A stretch of DNA of 64,000 bases from Microvirga terrae. Lineage in GTDB: Bacteria; Pseudomonadota; Alphaproteobacteria; Rhizobiales; Beijerinckiaceae. Positions 39,513-48,462 of the stretch are shown here, piece by piece. Position 1 is the stretch's first letter. Each line of letters opens with the position of its first letter. The translations under genes and the position numbers were made by a program. Where the stretch lies: positions 620,001 through 684,000 of the forward strand of contig NZ_CP102845.1 in assembly GCF_013307435.2 (NCBI RefSeq), given 5' to 3'. The notes beneath the pieces are model-generated. The model had not been told where the DNA came from. It made no database searches and saw only the letters and a list, made by a program, of their open reading frames with translations.

Positions 39513-40355
39513 CTAGAGCTCCTGACCGGTCACGGCCGTCGGCGCATGCGGTTCAGGGGCGATGTCGTCCCAGAGGCTTTCGCTGGTATCGCAGTCGGCC
39601 CTCGGAACAACGCCCGCAGGCTCGATCGATGCGGCGGTGTCGGACGGGGCGGCGATCTCGGTGATGATCTTGGTTCGGGTCTCGGTCAGGAACTGCCTGC
39701 GTTCCCGGATCGGGATCATGAAGGCATTCGGGCCGCCGACCACGCAGTCGCGGTAATAGGCATCCAGGGTTACGTCGTCCCGACGGTCGGGATGCCTCAG
39801 CATGATGGGAAGGCCGTTGATCGTCACGCCGCGGGCCACCGCCCTGTCGCGCGCTTCGGTGACCAGGGGGCCCTGATTGTTTGCGCCGTCGCCCGAGATG
39901 TCGATGACACGCCGCGACGACCGGAAGGACGCCGAGGAGAGGAGACCCAGGCTGAAATCGATGGCTTCCGCAATGGAGGTCCCGGCCCCCCGGCGGATCG
40001 GCGCGCGAGCCAGCCGGTCGGCGAAGGAGAGGCTGTCCTTCGCGTCGTCCAGAACGGTCCAGGGCACGACCACATGCTGAACATGCGGATGGGCTCCGGC
40101 CCATTCGACGTACGTGACCGCAATGCGCCCCAGCACGCCCCCATGGATGGCCTGATGCACCGAGGCCGAGCGGAAGGCTTCCACATAGCCCTGCCGCTGC
40201 AGGTCCTGCTCGTCCGGATCCATGGAGGTGGAGACGTCGACGGCCAGCACGAGAGCGAGATCGACCTCGTCGGGCGGCCGCTGCCAGGCCGGAGCGAGGG
40301 TCAGGAGTCCCGCCGCGAGGGCGGAAAGAAGCCATGGAGCCTCGGGATACCGCAT
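39513..40355 (-). CDS. DUF1194 von Willebrand factor A-like protein
   Basis: A 280-residue exported protein with an N-terminal signal segment (about 8-24) and a vWA fold. The metal-ion-dependent adhesion site DxSxS is DVSTS (40-44) and GDGANNQGP is the downstream element. The family is common in Rhizobiales and has no assigned function. It ends 82 bases past the GFA gene, convergent to it. It lies 51 bases after a cytochrome c gene in the same direction, which may share its transcript. Confidence 0.88.
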   Translation of the reverse strand: MRYPEAPWLLSALAAGLLTLAPAWQRPPDEVDLALVLAVDVSTSMDPDEQDLQRQGYVEAFRSASVHQAIHGGVLGRIAVTYVEWAGAHPHVQHVVVPWTVLDDAKDSLSFADRLARAPIRRGAGTSIAEAIDFSLGLLSSASFRSSRRVIDISGDGANNQGPLVTEARDRAVARGVTINGLPIMLRHPDRRDDVTLDAYYRDCVVGGPNAFMIPIRERRQFLTETRTKIITEIAAPSDTAASIEPAGVVPRADCDTSESLWDDIAPEPHAPTAVTGQEL

Positions 40356-40406
40356 CGCGATCTCCCTCAGAAGATCTTCGGTCTCCTCAGATCTCCCGAT
40401 GTTACG

Positions 40407-40847
40407 TCAGCTTTCCTTGCGGCGATAGGTCTCGTGGCAGCCGCCGCAGTTCTGGCCGACCCGCTGGATCGCCGCCTGCAGGCTGGCCTGGTCGGTGATC
40501 GAACCCTGAGCCGCTGTGGCGTCCTGCTGCAGCTTGGCCGCATGGGCGTCGAAATCCGCCTTGCGCTCCCAGATGGCGGGAAGCGCCGCGGTCTTGCCCT
40601 GATGCGAGCCCGGAGGGAACAGGGCCGGAATCTGCTGAGCGTTCTGGGCAATCCGCTGAAGGGCGGTCTGGGCGGTGGCGGCGTTGAACGGAGTCTGCCC
40701 CCGGGCCATGCCGGTGAGCGCGCGCACCTGCTCCTGGTTGTTCTTCATCAGGTTCTGGCGCTGGGTGATCGGATCGCCTGACTGGGCCAGCACCCCGATC
40801 CCACCCGGGACCACCATGCAGAGTGCGGCGATGACGGTCTTTCGCAT
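40407..40847 (-). CDS. Cytochrome c (class II, cytochrome c'-like)
   Basis: A 146-residue exported haem protein. It has a signal peptide (MRKTVIAALCMVVPGGIGVLAQ), a four-helix-bundle-like body and the C-terminal haem site CGGCH (134-138) in NCGGCHETYRR. Cytochrome c' proteins bind NO or carry electrons. The second ATG at 40847 is preferred because AAAGGA is eight bases upstream of it. Upstream in the same direction of the DUF1194 gene. The partner redox protein is not apparent. Confidence 0.9.
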   Translation of the reverse strand: MRKTVIAALCMVVPGGIGVLAQSGDPITQRQNLMKNNQEQVRALTGMARGQTPFNAATAQTALQRIAQNAQQIPALFPPGSHQGKTAALPAIWERKADFDAHAAKLQQDATAAQGSITDQASLQAAIQRVGQNCGGCHETYRRKES

Positions 40848-41044
40848 GACAATCATCCTTTCTCCCCCTGGGCAGGATGTCCTCTTCCGCCCGAAGGAAC
40901 CATAGGGAAATGAGGATTAGAGCCGGCTTTTCAGCGGAGATTTGCGCGAGTGGGCCCCTGACATTTTGCCCGATCGCGAACCCTCGCAGGCCGGCGCGCG
41001 CCGTGCCATAAGGCCGCCGCAACTCCTCCAGGCTTTTGGGACCC

Positions 41045-42667
41045 ATGATTCGCGTCGAGAATGTCAGCAAGCAGAACAGCCACAGGATCCTCTTCATCGA
41101 GGCCTCCGGAACCCTTCAGAAAGGGGAAAAGATCGGCCTGGTGGGGCCCAACGGCGCGGGCAAGACGACGCTCTTCCGGATGATCAACAGGGAAGAGCAG
41201 CCCGATGAGGGCCAGGTCTCGGTCGATCGCGGCATCACCATCGGGTATTTCAGCCAGGATGTCGGCGAGATGGCCGGCCGCAGTGCCGTGGCCGAGGTCA
41301 TGGAGGGCGCCGGTCCGGTGAGCGCCGTAGCGGCCGAACTGCGGGAACTCGAAGCCGCCATGGTGGACCCGGACAGGGCGGACGACCTCGAGGCGGTCAT
41401 CGAGCGTTACGGCGAGGTGCAGGCGCGCTACGAAGAACTGGACGGCTATTCCCTCGAGGGCCGGGCGCGCGAGGTTCTGGCCGGACTGGGCTTCAGCCAG
41501 GAGATGATGGACGGCGACGTGGGCGCCCTGTCGGGCGGCTGGAAAATGCGCGTTGCACTCGGGCGCATTTTGCTGATGCGCCCGGACGTCATGCTCCTCG
41601 ACGAGCCCAGCAACCACCTGGATCTCGAGAGCCTGATCTGGCTGGAGGAATTCCTGAAGGGCTACGAGGGCGCGCTGCTCATGACCTCGCACGACCGCGC
41701 CTTCATGAACCGCATCGTCAACAAGATCATGGAAATAGACGGCGGTTCGCTGACGACCTATTCCGGAGACTACGAGTTCTACGAGCAGCAGCGGGCGATG
41801 AACGAGAAGCAGCAGCAGGCGCAGTTCGAGCGTCAGCAGGCCATGCTCGCCAAGGAGATCAAGTTCATCGAGCGCTTCAAGGCGCGTGCCTCGCACGCTG
41901 CCCAGGTGCAGAGCCGGGTCAAGAAGCTCGAGAAGATCGACCGGGTGGAGCCGCCCAAGCGCCGCCAGGCGGTGGCGTTCGACTTCCTGCCAGCGCCGCG
42001 TTCAGGCGACGACGTGGTCAGCCTGAAGGGCGTGCACAAGCGCTATGGTAGCCGCAGCATCTACGAGGGGCTGGACTTCGCGGTGCGCCGCAAGGAGCGC
42101 TGGTGCGTGATGGGCGTGAACGGCGCCGGCAAGTCGACCCTGTTGAAGCTGGTGGCAGGCTCCGCCGCCCCCGACGACGGGTCGGTCACCGTCGGGGCGA
42201 GCGTGAAGATGGGCTATTTCGCCCAGCACGCCATGGAGGTGCTCGAGGGCGACCGCACAGTGTTCGAGTTCCTGGAGGATTCGTTCCCGCAGGCCGGGCA
42301 GGGCTCGCTGCGCACGCTGGCCGGCTGCTTCGGCTTCTCCGGCGACGATGCGGAGAAGAAGTGCCGCGTCCTCTCGGGCGGGGAGAAGGCCAGGCTGGTC
42401 ATGGCCAAGATGCTCTACGATCCGCCGAACTTCCTGGTGCTCGACGAGCCGACCAACCATCTCGACATGGCCACGAAGGAGATGCTGATCGACGCCCTGT
42501 CCAAATATGAGGGCACCATGCTGTTCGTCTCGCACGACCGCCACTTCCTGGCCGCCCTGTCCAACCGGGTTCTCGAGCTGACCCCGGAGGGCATCCACCA
42601 GTATGGTGGCGGCTATACCGAATACGTGGCGCGCACCGGCCAGGAGGCTCCGGGCCTGCGGCATTGA
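41045..42667 (+). CDS. ABC-F family ATPase
   Basis: A 540-residue soluble protein with two ABC domains in one chain and no membrane segment. Domain 1 has Walker A GPNGAGKTT (about 34-42) and signature LSGGWKMR; domain 2 has Walker A GVNGAGKST and signature LSGGEKAR. The linker between them is charged and helical (ERQQAMLAKEIKFIERFKARASHAAQVQSR). ABC-F proteins act on ribosomes in translation control or antibiotic protection. It looks closest to the YbiT-like group. The ATG at 41045 matches the family N-terminus MIRVENVSK. Ends at a terminator. Confidence 0.93.
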   Translation: MIRVENVSKQNSHRILFIEASGTLQKGEKIGLVGPNGAGKTTLFRMINREEQPDEGQVSVDRGITIGYFSQDVGEMAGRSAVAEVMEGAGPVSAVAAELRELEAAMVDPDRADDLEAVIERYGEVQARYEELDGYSLEGRAREVLAGLGFSQEMMDGDVGALSGGWKMRVALGRILLMRPDVMLLDEPSNHLDLESLIWLEEFLKGYEGALLMTSHDRAFMNRIVNKIMEIDGGSLTTYSGDYEFYEQQRAMNEKQQQAQFERQQAMLAKEIKFIERFKARASHAAQVQSRVKKLEKIDRVEPPKRRQAVAFDFLPAPRSGDDVVSLKGVHKRYGSRSIYEGLDFAVRRKERWCVMGVNGAGKSTLLKLVAGSAAPDDGSVTVGASVKMGYFAQHAMEVLEGDRTVFEFLEDSFPQAGQGSLRTLAGCFGFSGDDAEKKCRVLSGGEKARLVMAKMLYDPPNFLVLDEPTNHLDMATKEMLIDALSKYEGTMLFVSHDRHFLAALSNRVLELTPEGIHQYGGGYTEYVARTGQEAPGLRH

Positions 42668-42696
42668 GCGGTCGATCCCCGAAGTCATCGAGACGG

Positions 42697-42722
42697 AAGC
42701 CCGGCCACCGCGCCGGGCTTTT
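42697..42722 (+). terminator. Rho-independent terminator of the ABC-F gene
   Basis: AAGCCCGGC, CACCGC, GCCGGGCTTTT, 30 bases past the stop at 42667. Confidence 0.8.
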
Positions 42723-42878
42723 CGCTGCTCGGGACACCGCCTTCCGAAAGCGGGAGCGCGACGTCAGCTTGAGGCAAGCATCATGGCCGATAAGGCAGGG
42801 ACCACAACAACGATTTTTGAAGAAAGGTCTGTCAAAGGACCTTCTTCGCAACCCTTTCTCATTTCGGGCCGAAACATC

Positions 42879-43262
42879 ATGGCATTGAATACGTCCCTTC
42901 CGGTGCTCATCGTCGACGATTACCAGACGATGCTGCGCATCATCCGCAACCTCCTGAAGCAGATCGGCTTCAACGACGTCGATGAAGCCAAGGACGGCTC
43001 GGAGGCCTTGGGCAAGCTCAAGGAGAAGAAATACGGGCTCGTGATCTCCGACTGGAACATGGCGCCGATGACCGGCTTCGAGCTGCTCCAGAAGGTCCGC
43101 GCCGACGCGGATCTGAACGCACTTCCCTTCATCATGATCACCGCCGAGGCCAAGACCGAGAACGTCGTGGCGGCCAAGCAGGCCGGCGTCAACAACTACA
43201 TCGTGAAGCCCTTCAACGCGGAAACCCTGCGCTCGAAGATCGCCGCCGTGCTGGGCGAGTAG
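42879..43262 (+). CDS. cheY: Chemotaxis response regulator CheY
   Basis: A 127-residue single-domain response regulator. Acid pocket D13/D14, phosphoacceptor D58 (VISDWNM), T88 and K110 (IVKPFN) are all present. The N-terminus MALNTSLPVLIVDDYQTML matches alphaproteobacterial CheY proteins, so the ATG at 42879 is chosen over an in-frame ATG at 42783. Phospho-CheY binds the flagellar motor. It is 5 bases before cheZ, in one operon; no other chemotaxis gene is in the window. Confidence 0.93.
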   Translation: MALNTSLPVLIVDDYQTMLRIIRNLLKQIGFNDVDEAKDGSEALGKLKEKKYGLVISDWNMAPMTGFELLQKVRADADLNALPFIMITAEAKTENVVAAKQAGVNNYIVKPFNAETLRSKIAAVLGE

Positions 43263-43267
43263 CCGCC

Positions 43268-43975
43268 ATGCGTCTTCCGCCACCTGTCTCTTTCGACCCA
43301 TTGAGCCTGGATCTTCTGGCTCAGTCCCGCGAGAGCATCGCTGCCCGGCGGCATGCGGAACTCATGCGGGGCATGGCGGCCATTCATGCGGCGCTCGAGC
43401 CGAACAGCGGAGCGTCGAAGGCTCTCCTGGACCAGATCCGGACCGACCTGCGCGAAGCGCTCAGGCTCAAGGATGAACTCGACGCCATCACCGAGTCGAT
43501 CCAGCGCACGAAACGGGAGATCGCAACCTTGCATTCCCGCAGCCCGGGCGGCCAGGTGACCAGCGTCACCGACGAACTGGGAGCGGTCGTGTCCGGCACG
43601 GAAGCGGCCACCAACAGCATCCTGGCGGCCGCCGAGGAGATCGACGAAATCAACGGAACGCTGTCCGCGCGCCTGTCCGGTGAGGACGCCGCCATGGCCC
43701 AGCGGATCTCCGACAGGGTCATCACGATCTTCGAGGCCTGCAATTTCCAGGACATTACCGGACAGCGCATCAGCAAGGTCGTCGGCTCGATGAAGTTCAT
43801 CGAGGAGCGCGTGACCCAGATGGCGCATATCTGGGGCGGCCTGGAGAGCTTCAACGACGTGGAAGCCTTCAAGATGCCGGACCGCGAAGGGGACGAGGCT
43901 CTGCTGAACGGGCCTGCCCTCGAGGGCGATCCGACACGCACGTCCCAGGACGCGATCGACGCCCTGTTCGGGTGA
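43268..43975 (+). CDS. cheZ: Protein phosphatase CheZ
   Basis: A 235-residue phosphatase that dephosphorylates CheY-P. The catalytic segment is NFQDITGQR with D162 and Q166, matching D143 and Q147 of the E. coli protein. The C-terminal peptide QDAIDALFG resembles the CheY-binding tail of CheZ. A long antiparallel helical hairpin is expected through the middle. It follows cheY directly, so enzyme and substrate are co-translated. Ends at a terminator. Confidence 0.92.
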   Translation: MRLPPPVSFDPLSLDLLAQSRESIAARRHAELMRGMAAIHAALEPNSGASKALLDQIRTDLREALRLKDELDAITESIQRTKREIATLHSRSPGGQVTSVTDELGAVVSGTEAATNSILAAAEEIDEINGTLSARLSGEDAAMAQRISDRVITIFEACNFQDITGQRISKVVGSMKFIEERVTQMAHIWGGLESFNDVEAFKMPDREGDEALLNGPALEGDPTRTSQDAIDALFG

Positions 43976-44001
43976 TCGCCCTGCGCGGCGAACAGCTCAA
44001 G

Positions 44002-44026
44002 AGCCCGGCCCTTCGCCGGGCTTTTT
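44002..44026 (+). terminator. Rho-independent terminator of cheY-cheZ
   Basis: AGCCCGGC, CCTTC, GCCGGGCTTTTTG, 26 bases past the cheZ stop. Confidence 0.85.
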
Positions 44027-44034
44027 GCTGCCCG

Positions 44035-44556
44035 TCATTGCCGCACGAGGGTGAGATCGGTCGTCGCCCGGACGGGTCCATTCTCGCCGATCCGGTCCGT
44101 GACGACGATCCTGAAGCGACCAGGGTCGAGGCTGGCGACCCGCATCTGGGCCGTCGTGTCGCCGTAGAGGGGCCTCGGCCATTCGATCGCTAGATCGAAG
44201 TCCGTACCCACCTGCCGGCCCCTGAGTTGGGCGGTTCCGACCCGCGACCCCGTATAGGTGCCGGTGACCTGGCCGGACCGGGGGTCCCAGGACAGGCGGG
44301 CGCTGACCGATCGCGCGATCAGCAGGTAGGCCCGGCACGTGCCCTGGAGCGCAAGGCTCGTGGCGCCCTGCTGCTGGATCGCAAAGCTGCAGCTAACCTG
44401 ATGGGAGGAGGCATCAGGCCCCTCCAGGATGGTTCCTGTGCCCCAGAAGGAGCCTGCGTAGCGCTCGGCGACCGCCGGGGCGGCGCCTGCGCTGCCGGCT
44501 GCGACCCAAAGCGAGAGAACTGCGCCACGAGAGAGCTCTTGCGCGAGGCGGTGCAT
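44035..44556 (-). CDS. Hypothetical secreted protein
   Basis: A 173-residue exported protein. A signal peptide (MHRLAQELSRGAVLSLWVAAGSAGAAPAVA) precedes a beta-rich mature part with RYAGSFWGTGTIL, CSFAIQQQG, LQGTCRAYLL and VTGTYTGSRVGTAQLRG, which suggests a small lipocalin-like barrel; that fold call is inference. Two cysteines could pair. AAAGGAGA lies before the ATG at 44556. It converges on cheZ, with nine bases from the terminator. I do not recognise a named family. Confidence 0.75.
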   Translation of the reverse strand: MHRLAQELSRGAVLSLWVAAGSAGAAPAVAERYAGSFWGTGTILEGPDASSHQVSCSFAIQQQGATSLALQGTCRAYLLIARSVSARLSWDPRSGQVTGTYTGSRVGTAQLRGRQVGTDFDLAIEWPRPLYGDTTAQMRVASLDPGRFRIVVTDRIGENGPVRATTDLTLVRQ

Positions 44557-44878
44557 GAATGTCTCCTTTGAGGCCACGAGGCCGGGTCCGCACCACGGTG
44601 CCGATCCGACAGGATGGGGGAGATATGGGGCGGGCCCGCAAAGCCGCCGAGTGGCTTGCGCGGCCATGACGAGCCCGACCCGGGAGCGGCGTCCAGGCCG
44701 AGCCGTCACCTTGGTGCTGAGAGAGGTTCGGTGTGGCGATGCCGACGGGGTGCGGGAGCATGGCAGGACCTCTCCTCGGAAAGCCCGGCAGATGCGGAAA
44801 AGTTTCCGGTCCGTGAGATCGCCCAACAAAAAGACCCGCCAGTGAGGCGGGCCTTGCGATTCTTGGTGCCTGGAGCGC
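44557..44878. other. Intergenic region upstream of the secreted-protein gene
   Basis: 322 bases holding the AAAGGAGA ribosome site of the secreted-protein gene at its left end and the L,D-transpeptidase terminator at its right end. No other gene or clear repeat is seen. The long open frame that crosses it has no family similarity. Confidence 0.5.
44827..44853 (-). terminator. Rho-independent terminator of the L,D-transpeptidase gene
   Basis: Read leftward: GCCCGCC, TCACT, GGCGGGT, then CTTTTTG. It lies 26 bases past the stop at 44879. Confidence 0.75.
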
Positions 44879-46144
44879 TCAGTTCGCAGCGGCTAGGTTG
44901 ACCTTTTCGGAGCCTTGAGCCCGCTTCTGGGGCATGGCCTTCGTGGCCGGAGCCGCCTTGGCGGGAGCAGGTGCAACCTGGACCGTCTCGGCCACGGGCT
45001 GCGACGCCGACGTGCCGAACAGGTCGGCCACGCCGCCGAGCATCTTCTTGTAGAAGGGCGTCTCCTGCGAGGAGGCCGCCGCCACGGCCACCGGAGCGGT
45101 CTGCTGGGTGACGGCCTGACGGGTTTCCGGCTGCGAGGCGGGAACCTCCTTCAGGGACGCGAAGGCGAGCGCAGTCGACGGGGCGTCGATCTTCTCGCGG
45201 CCGCTGTCGTCGAGGGCGATCTGCCGCGGGCCGGACGAGATGCCTTCCGTGCGGCTCACGAATCCGAGCTTGGTGTCGGACACGCCTGACGCATTGGCGA
45301 GGGCCTCGCGGAAGGATTCGTGCGTGTCGCCGTCATTGTAGACGAGCCTGATCGGCTTCTCGCCCTTGGCGATCAGATCGGCCACCTCCTGCTCGTCGTG
45401 GCGCTGTTTCTGCGTCACGGCCGCGACGGTGCTCTCATCGGCGTTGAAGAGGTAGCGCCGGTTGGCGACCGCCACGCGCAGCTCCTCCTTGGAGATATCG
45501 AAGGTGTCAGAGCCTTCCTTCAGGTTCTTCCAGAAGCCGATGTTCGGGTCGAGGCGATGCTTGGCCAGATTCTCGGCCGTCATCCGGAACGGATAGGACT
45601 GGAACTGGAAGCCGCGCTGACCGGCGCTGAGCGCCTCGCGGGCGATCGCATAGATCTCGGCGATGTTCTGGTCCGTCATGGCGAAGCAGCCGCGCGACGA
45701 GCAAGCGCCATGCACCATGATGTCGCCGCCGTTCCGGCCGAAGGACCGGTCGTAGGCGTTCGGATAGCCGGTGTCGAACGACAGGTAATAGGCCGAATTC
45801 GGGTTCATCTGCGATGGGGTGACCGTGTAGAAGCCCTCCGGCACCTGACGGTCGCCTTCGCGGGTCTTGGGGCCGAGCTGGCCCGACCAGCGGCAGATCG
45901 GATAGGTCTTGAGGAGCGCGTATTTGCCGTTTGAGCCACGCTTCCAGACCTCGAGCTCCGATTCCTTCTTGTAGGCCCGGACCAGGATCGGGTCGTCCTT
46001 GGACATGCCCTTGGTCGACATCAGGGCCATCGTGGCGGACGGAATCGGCACGAGGTGTCGGGTGGAGCCACGGGAAAGCTGGTCGTCCTGGCAGGCAGCA
46101 AGCGCGAGCACCAGGCTCGCGGCCAATGCGAAACGCTTCATCAT
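44879..46144 (-). CDS. L,D-transpeptidase family lipoprotein (YafK-like)
   Basis: A 421-residue envelope protein. MMKRFALAASLVLALAAC is a lipoprotein signal with the lipobox cysteine at 18. The YkuD-type catalytic domain (about 50-200) has the conserved HGACSSRGCFAM with H145 and C153. Long C-terminal extension, Ala/Pro/Lys-rich at the end. YafK-like enzymes work on peptidoglycan cross-links or outer-membrane lipoprotein attachment. It is transcribed alone and ends at a terminator. Activity is not testable from sequence. Confidence 0.92.
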   Translation of the reverse strand: MMKRFALAASLVLALAACQDDQLSRGSTRHLVPIPSATMALMSTKGMSKDDPILVRAYKKESELEVWKRGSNGKYALLKTYPICRWSGQLGPKTREGDRQVPEGFYTVTPSQMNPNSAYYLSFDTGYPNAYDRSFGRNGGDIMVHGACSSRGCFAMTDQNIAEIYAIAREALSAGQRGFQFQSYPFRMTAENLAKHRLDPNIGFWKNLKEGSDTFDISKEELRVAVANRRYLFNADESTVAAVTQKQRHDEQEVADLIAKGEKPIRLVYNDGDTHESFREALANASGVSDTKLGFVSRTEGISSGPRQIALDDSGREKIDAPSTALAFASLKEVPASQPETRQAVTQQTAPVAVAAASSQETPFYKKMLGGVADLFGTSASQPVAETVQVAPAPAKAAPATKAMPQKRAQGSEKVNLAAAN

Positions 46145-46360
46145 GGGGGACCCCGCAATTCTTGATCTGCCGGCCTCTGTGCCGGTCAGTTCCCCTTTAA
46201 CCCCTAAATCGTTAGCCTTAACTGGCCCTTACTGCAAGCGGAGCCGTAATCGAGTTATAATGAACGGAAGGTAAAAAATCCGTCTGCAAAGGGCCGGGGC
46301 GGCGCTCATCGGGGGCGGGCGTATCTCTTCCGAGGTAAGGAGGCCCTGTGGATGGGCGAA

Positions 46361-46384
46361 GACCCGCCCGGTTGCAGGCGGGTC
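46361..46384 (-). terminator. Possible terminator hairpin after accA
   Basis: Inverted repeat GACCCGCC, eight-base loop, GGCGGGTC, 22 bases past the accA stop. There is no U-tract, so it may end transcription poorly or act with Rho. Confidence 0.4.
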
Positions 46385-46405
46385 CCGGAGCCGCTCGGGC
46401 AGATC

Positions 46406-47359
46406 CTAGAGTTTGCGGCCGATATTGAGGAACTTGTCGGCACGGTGGTCGCGGATCTCGGCCGGACCCATGTTGCCGAGATCGTGCAGGGCTTCCTCGA
46501 TGGCGTTGCCGGTGGCCTGGATGGCCGCCTCAGGCTCCCGGTGGGCGCCGCCCACGGGCTCCGTCACGATGCCGTCGATGATGCCGAGGCGCAGGAGGTC
46601 CTGGGCGGTGATCTTCATGTTCGTGGCCGCATCCTGGGCGCGGGCGGAATCGCGCCAGAGGATCGAGGCCGCGCCTTCCGGGGAGATCACGCTGTAGATC
46701 GCGTGTTCCAGCATCAGCACCTTGTTGGCGGTGGCGATCGCGATGGCGCCGCCCGAGCCGCCTTCGCCGATCACGACCGACACGTTGGGCACGCCGAGCG
46801 AAAGCTGCATCTCGGTCGAGCGGGCGATGGCCTCGGCCTGCCCGCGCTCCTCCGCCTCGATGCCCGGATAGGCGCCCGCGGTGTCGACGAAGGAAATGAC
46901 CGGCAGACCGAACCGGTCGGCCATCTCCATGAGGCGAACGGCCTTGCGGTAGCCCTCAGGACGGGCCATGCCGAAATTGTGCCGGATGCGGGTCTCGGTG
47001 TTGTGGCCCTTCTCCTGGCCCATCACGCAGACGGGCTGGCCGCGGAACCGGCCGAAGCCGCCGACGATCGCCTCGTCCTCGGCGAACTTGCGGTCGCCGG
47101 CGAGCGGGGTGAACTCGGTGATGAGCCCGGCGCAGTAATCGATGAAGTGCGGACGCTGGGGGTGGCGCGCGACCAGGGTCTTCTGCCAGGGCGTGAGCTT
47201 GGCATAGAGTTCCTTGAGGGCGTCGGCGGCCTTGACCTCCAGGCGGGAGATGTCGTCCGTGATGGAGACGGCATCGCGGTTCTCACCGAGCGCCCGAAGC
47301 TCCTCGACCTTGGCTTCCAGCTCGGCGACGGGCTTTTCGAAATCGAGATAACTGCGCAT
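46406..47359 (-). CDS. accA: Acetyl-CoA carboxylase carboxyltransferase subunit alpha
   Basis: A 317-residue subunit that, with AccD, transfers the carboxyl group from carboxybiotin to acetyl-CoA in the first committed step of fatty-acid synthesis. The N-terminal helix ([19 protein letters not shown]), the crotonase-fold core with [18 protein letters not shown] and the glycine-rich [12 protein letters not shown] are all typical. Length is normal. It stands alone with a palindromic mosaic repeat just upstream. Confidence 0.98.
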   Translation of the reverse strand: MRSYLDFEKPVAELEAKVEELRALGENRDAVSITDDISRLEVKAADALKELYAKLTPWQKTLVARHPQRPHFIDYCAGLITEFTPLAGDRKFAEDEAIVGGFGRFRGQPVCVMGQEKGHNTETRIRHNFGMARPEGYRKAVRLMEMADRFGLPVISFVDTAGAYPGIEAEERGQAEAIARSTEMQLSLGVPNVSVVIGEGGSGGAIAIATANKVLMLEHAIYSVISPEGAASILWRDSARAQDAATNMKITAQDLLRLGIIDGIVTEPVGGAHREPEAAIQATGNAIEEALHDLGNMGPAEIRDHRADKFLNIGRKL

Positions 47360-47370
47360 CAGACTCTACA

Positions 47371-47483
47371 GCATCGGGCCCAAAAGTGGATTGGCACTTT
47401 TGGGCCCGATGCTTCCTCCTTTATGAGAACATCGTTCAGGCAGAAACCGGATCCTCTTTTCCGCACGATGCTCTGGTGGAAAA
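47371..47483. repeat. Palindromic mosaic repeat between accA and the methyltransferase gene
   Basis: It opens with a perfect inverted repeat: GCATCGGGCCCAAAAGTG (47371-47388), GATTGG, and its complement (47395-47412). A second partial element follows near 47437-47483, containing CAGAAACCGGATCC, TTTTCCGCACGATGCTCTGG. Both contain the GCATCG...AAAAGTG motif known from dispersed intergenic repeats of Rhizobiales. It may also work as a hairpin in the accA leader. Confidence 0.7.
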
Positions 47484-47550
47484 ATGAAGGCCGGCGTGAC
47501 CGTATAGCCCTGCCGAAGCGGCCGGACACTGGCGTTTCGCAGGGGCCAAG

Positions 47551-48345
47551 TCAAGTTAAGCGCTGCCTTACTCGCTCAAAACCCGGCAGAATCAAGGAGG
47601 AGCGCGTCATTCGCGATGCCGGCGCCGCAGGCACTGGAGCGAACACCGGGGACAGGCGGCGGGAGCGGCGCACCGCATGGACGGCGCCCGGCCGGTAGAG
47701 CTGCTTCGTCGCTTCCACGATGTGGAGGCCCGCGAAGGGCAGCGAGAATCCGGCCCCGACCCGCTCCCAGGCCTGGGCGCTCTGGAGAAGGAGGCGGTTG
47801 CGCAAGGGTGGCACGTAGAGGGTCTCCGCCCAGCCTTCCGGCGAGAACCAGGTCTGGCGCATCAGGCTCTTGAGCTGGGAGCGGCTGTAGGGCTGGCCGT
47901 AGCCGAACGGCGTGGTGTCCATGCGCGCCCACAGGCCGCGCCGGTTGGGCGCCACCAGAATGATCCGCCCGCCCGGTGTGAGAATGCGCCAGATCTCGTG
48001 GAGGAGCTCGCTCGGGCTCTCCACGGTCTCCAGAGCATGGACCACGAGAACCCGGTCGATGGAGGCATCGGGCAGGGGCATCATCAGCGGGTCGACGAGA
48101 GCCGAGGCCGAGGCCCCGGTGCTGGGCCAGTTCACGACGCCCTGGTTCGCCGGCATGAAGGCCAGGGTCCGCTCGCTCTCGTCCTTGACGGCCGACAGAT
48201 AGGGAGGCGCATAGCCGAGGCCCAGCACGCGCAGGCCCGTCAGCGGCCCCCAGAACCTGTCGATGGCACGCCCGACGAAGCGGCGCGTCACAGCCCCGAG
48301 CGGACTGGCGTAGAAGCCGCGCAGATCGGTGATGTCGATGCTCAT
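47551..48345 (-). CDS. SAM-dependent methyltransferase (class I)
   Basis: A 264-residue protein with a Methyltransf_11-type core. The SAM-binding strand reads LRVLGLGYAPPYL, an atypical motif I, and DRVLVVHALETVESPSELLHEIWRILTPGGRIILVAPN is the usual core. A tail of about 100 residues follows. The ATG at 48345 is preferred; its neighbour gloB is divergent, 118 bases away. In alphaproteobacteria this gene commonly pairs with gloB. Substrate unknown. Confidence 0.87.
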   Translation of the reverse strand: MSIDITDLRGFYASPLGAVTRRFVGRAIDRFWGPLTGLRVLGLGYAPPYLSAVKDESERTLAFMPANQGVVNWPSTGASASALVDPLMMPLPDASIDRVLVVHALETVESPSELLHEIWRILTPGGRIILVAPNRRGLWARMDTTPFGYGQPYSRSQLKSLMRQTWFSPEGWAETLYVPPLRNRLLLQSAQAWERVGAGFSLPFAGLHIVEATKQLYRPGAVHAVRRSRRLSPVFAPVPAAPASRMTRSSLILPGFERVRQRLT

Positions 48346-48462
48346 GGCCTCAACGGGATGCCTCTTGCTCCGGCCCGGCATGCGCATTGCGGCGCTCCGG
48401 GTCTGGTTTCACGCGCCGACTGTTCCATGATAGCTCAGAGCACATCAAGACAAGGTGCCCCG

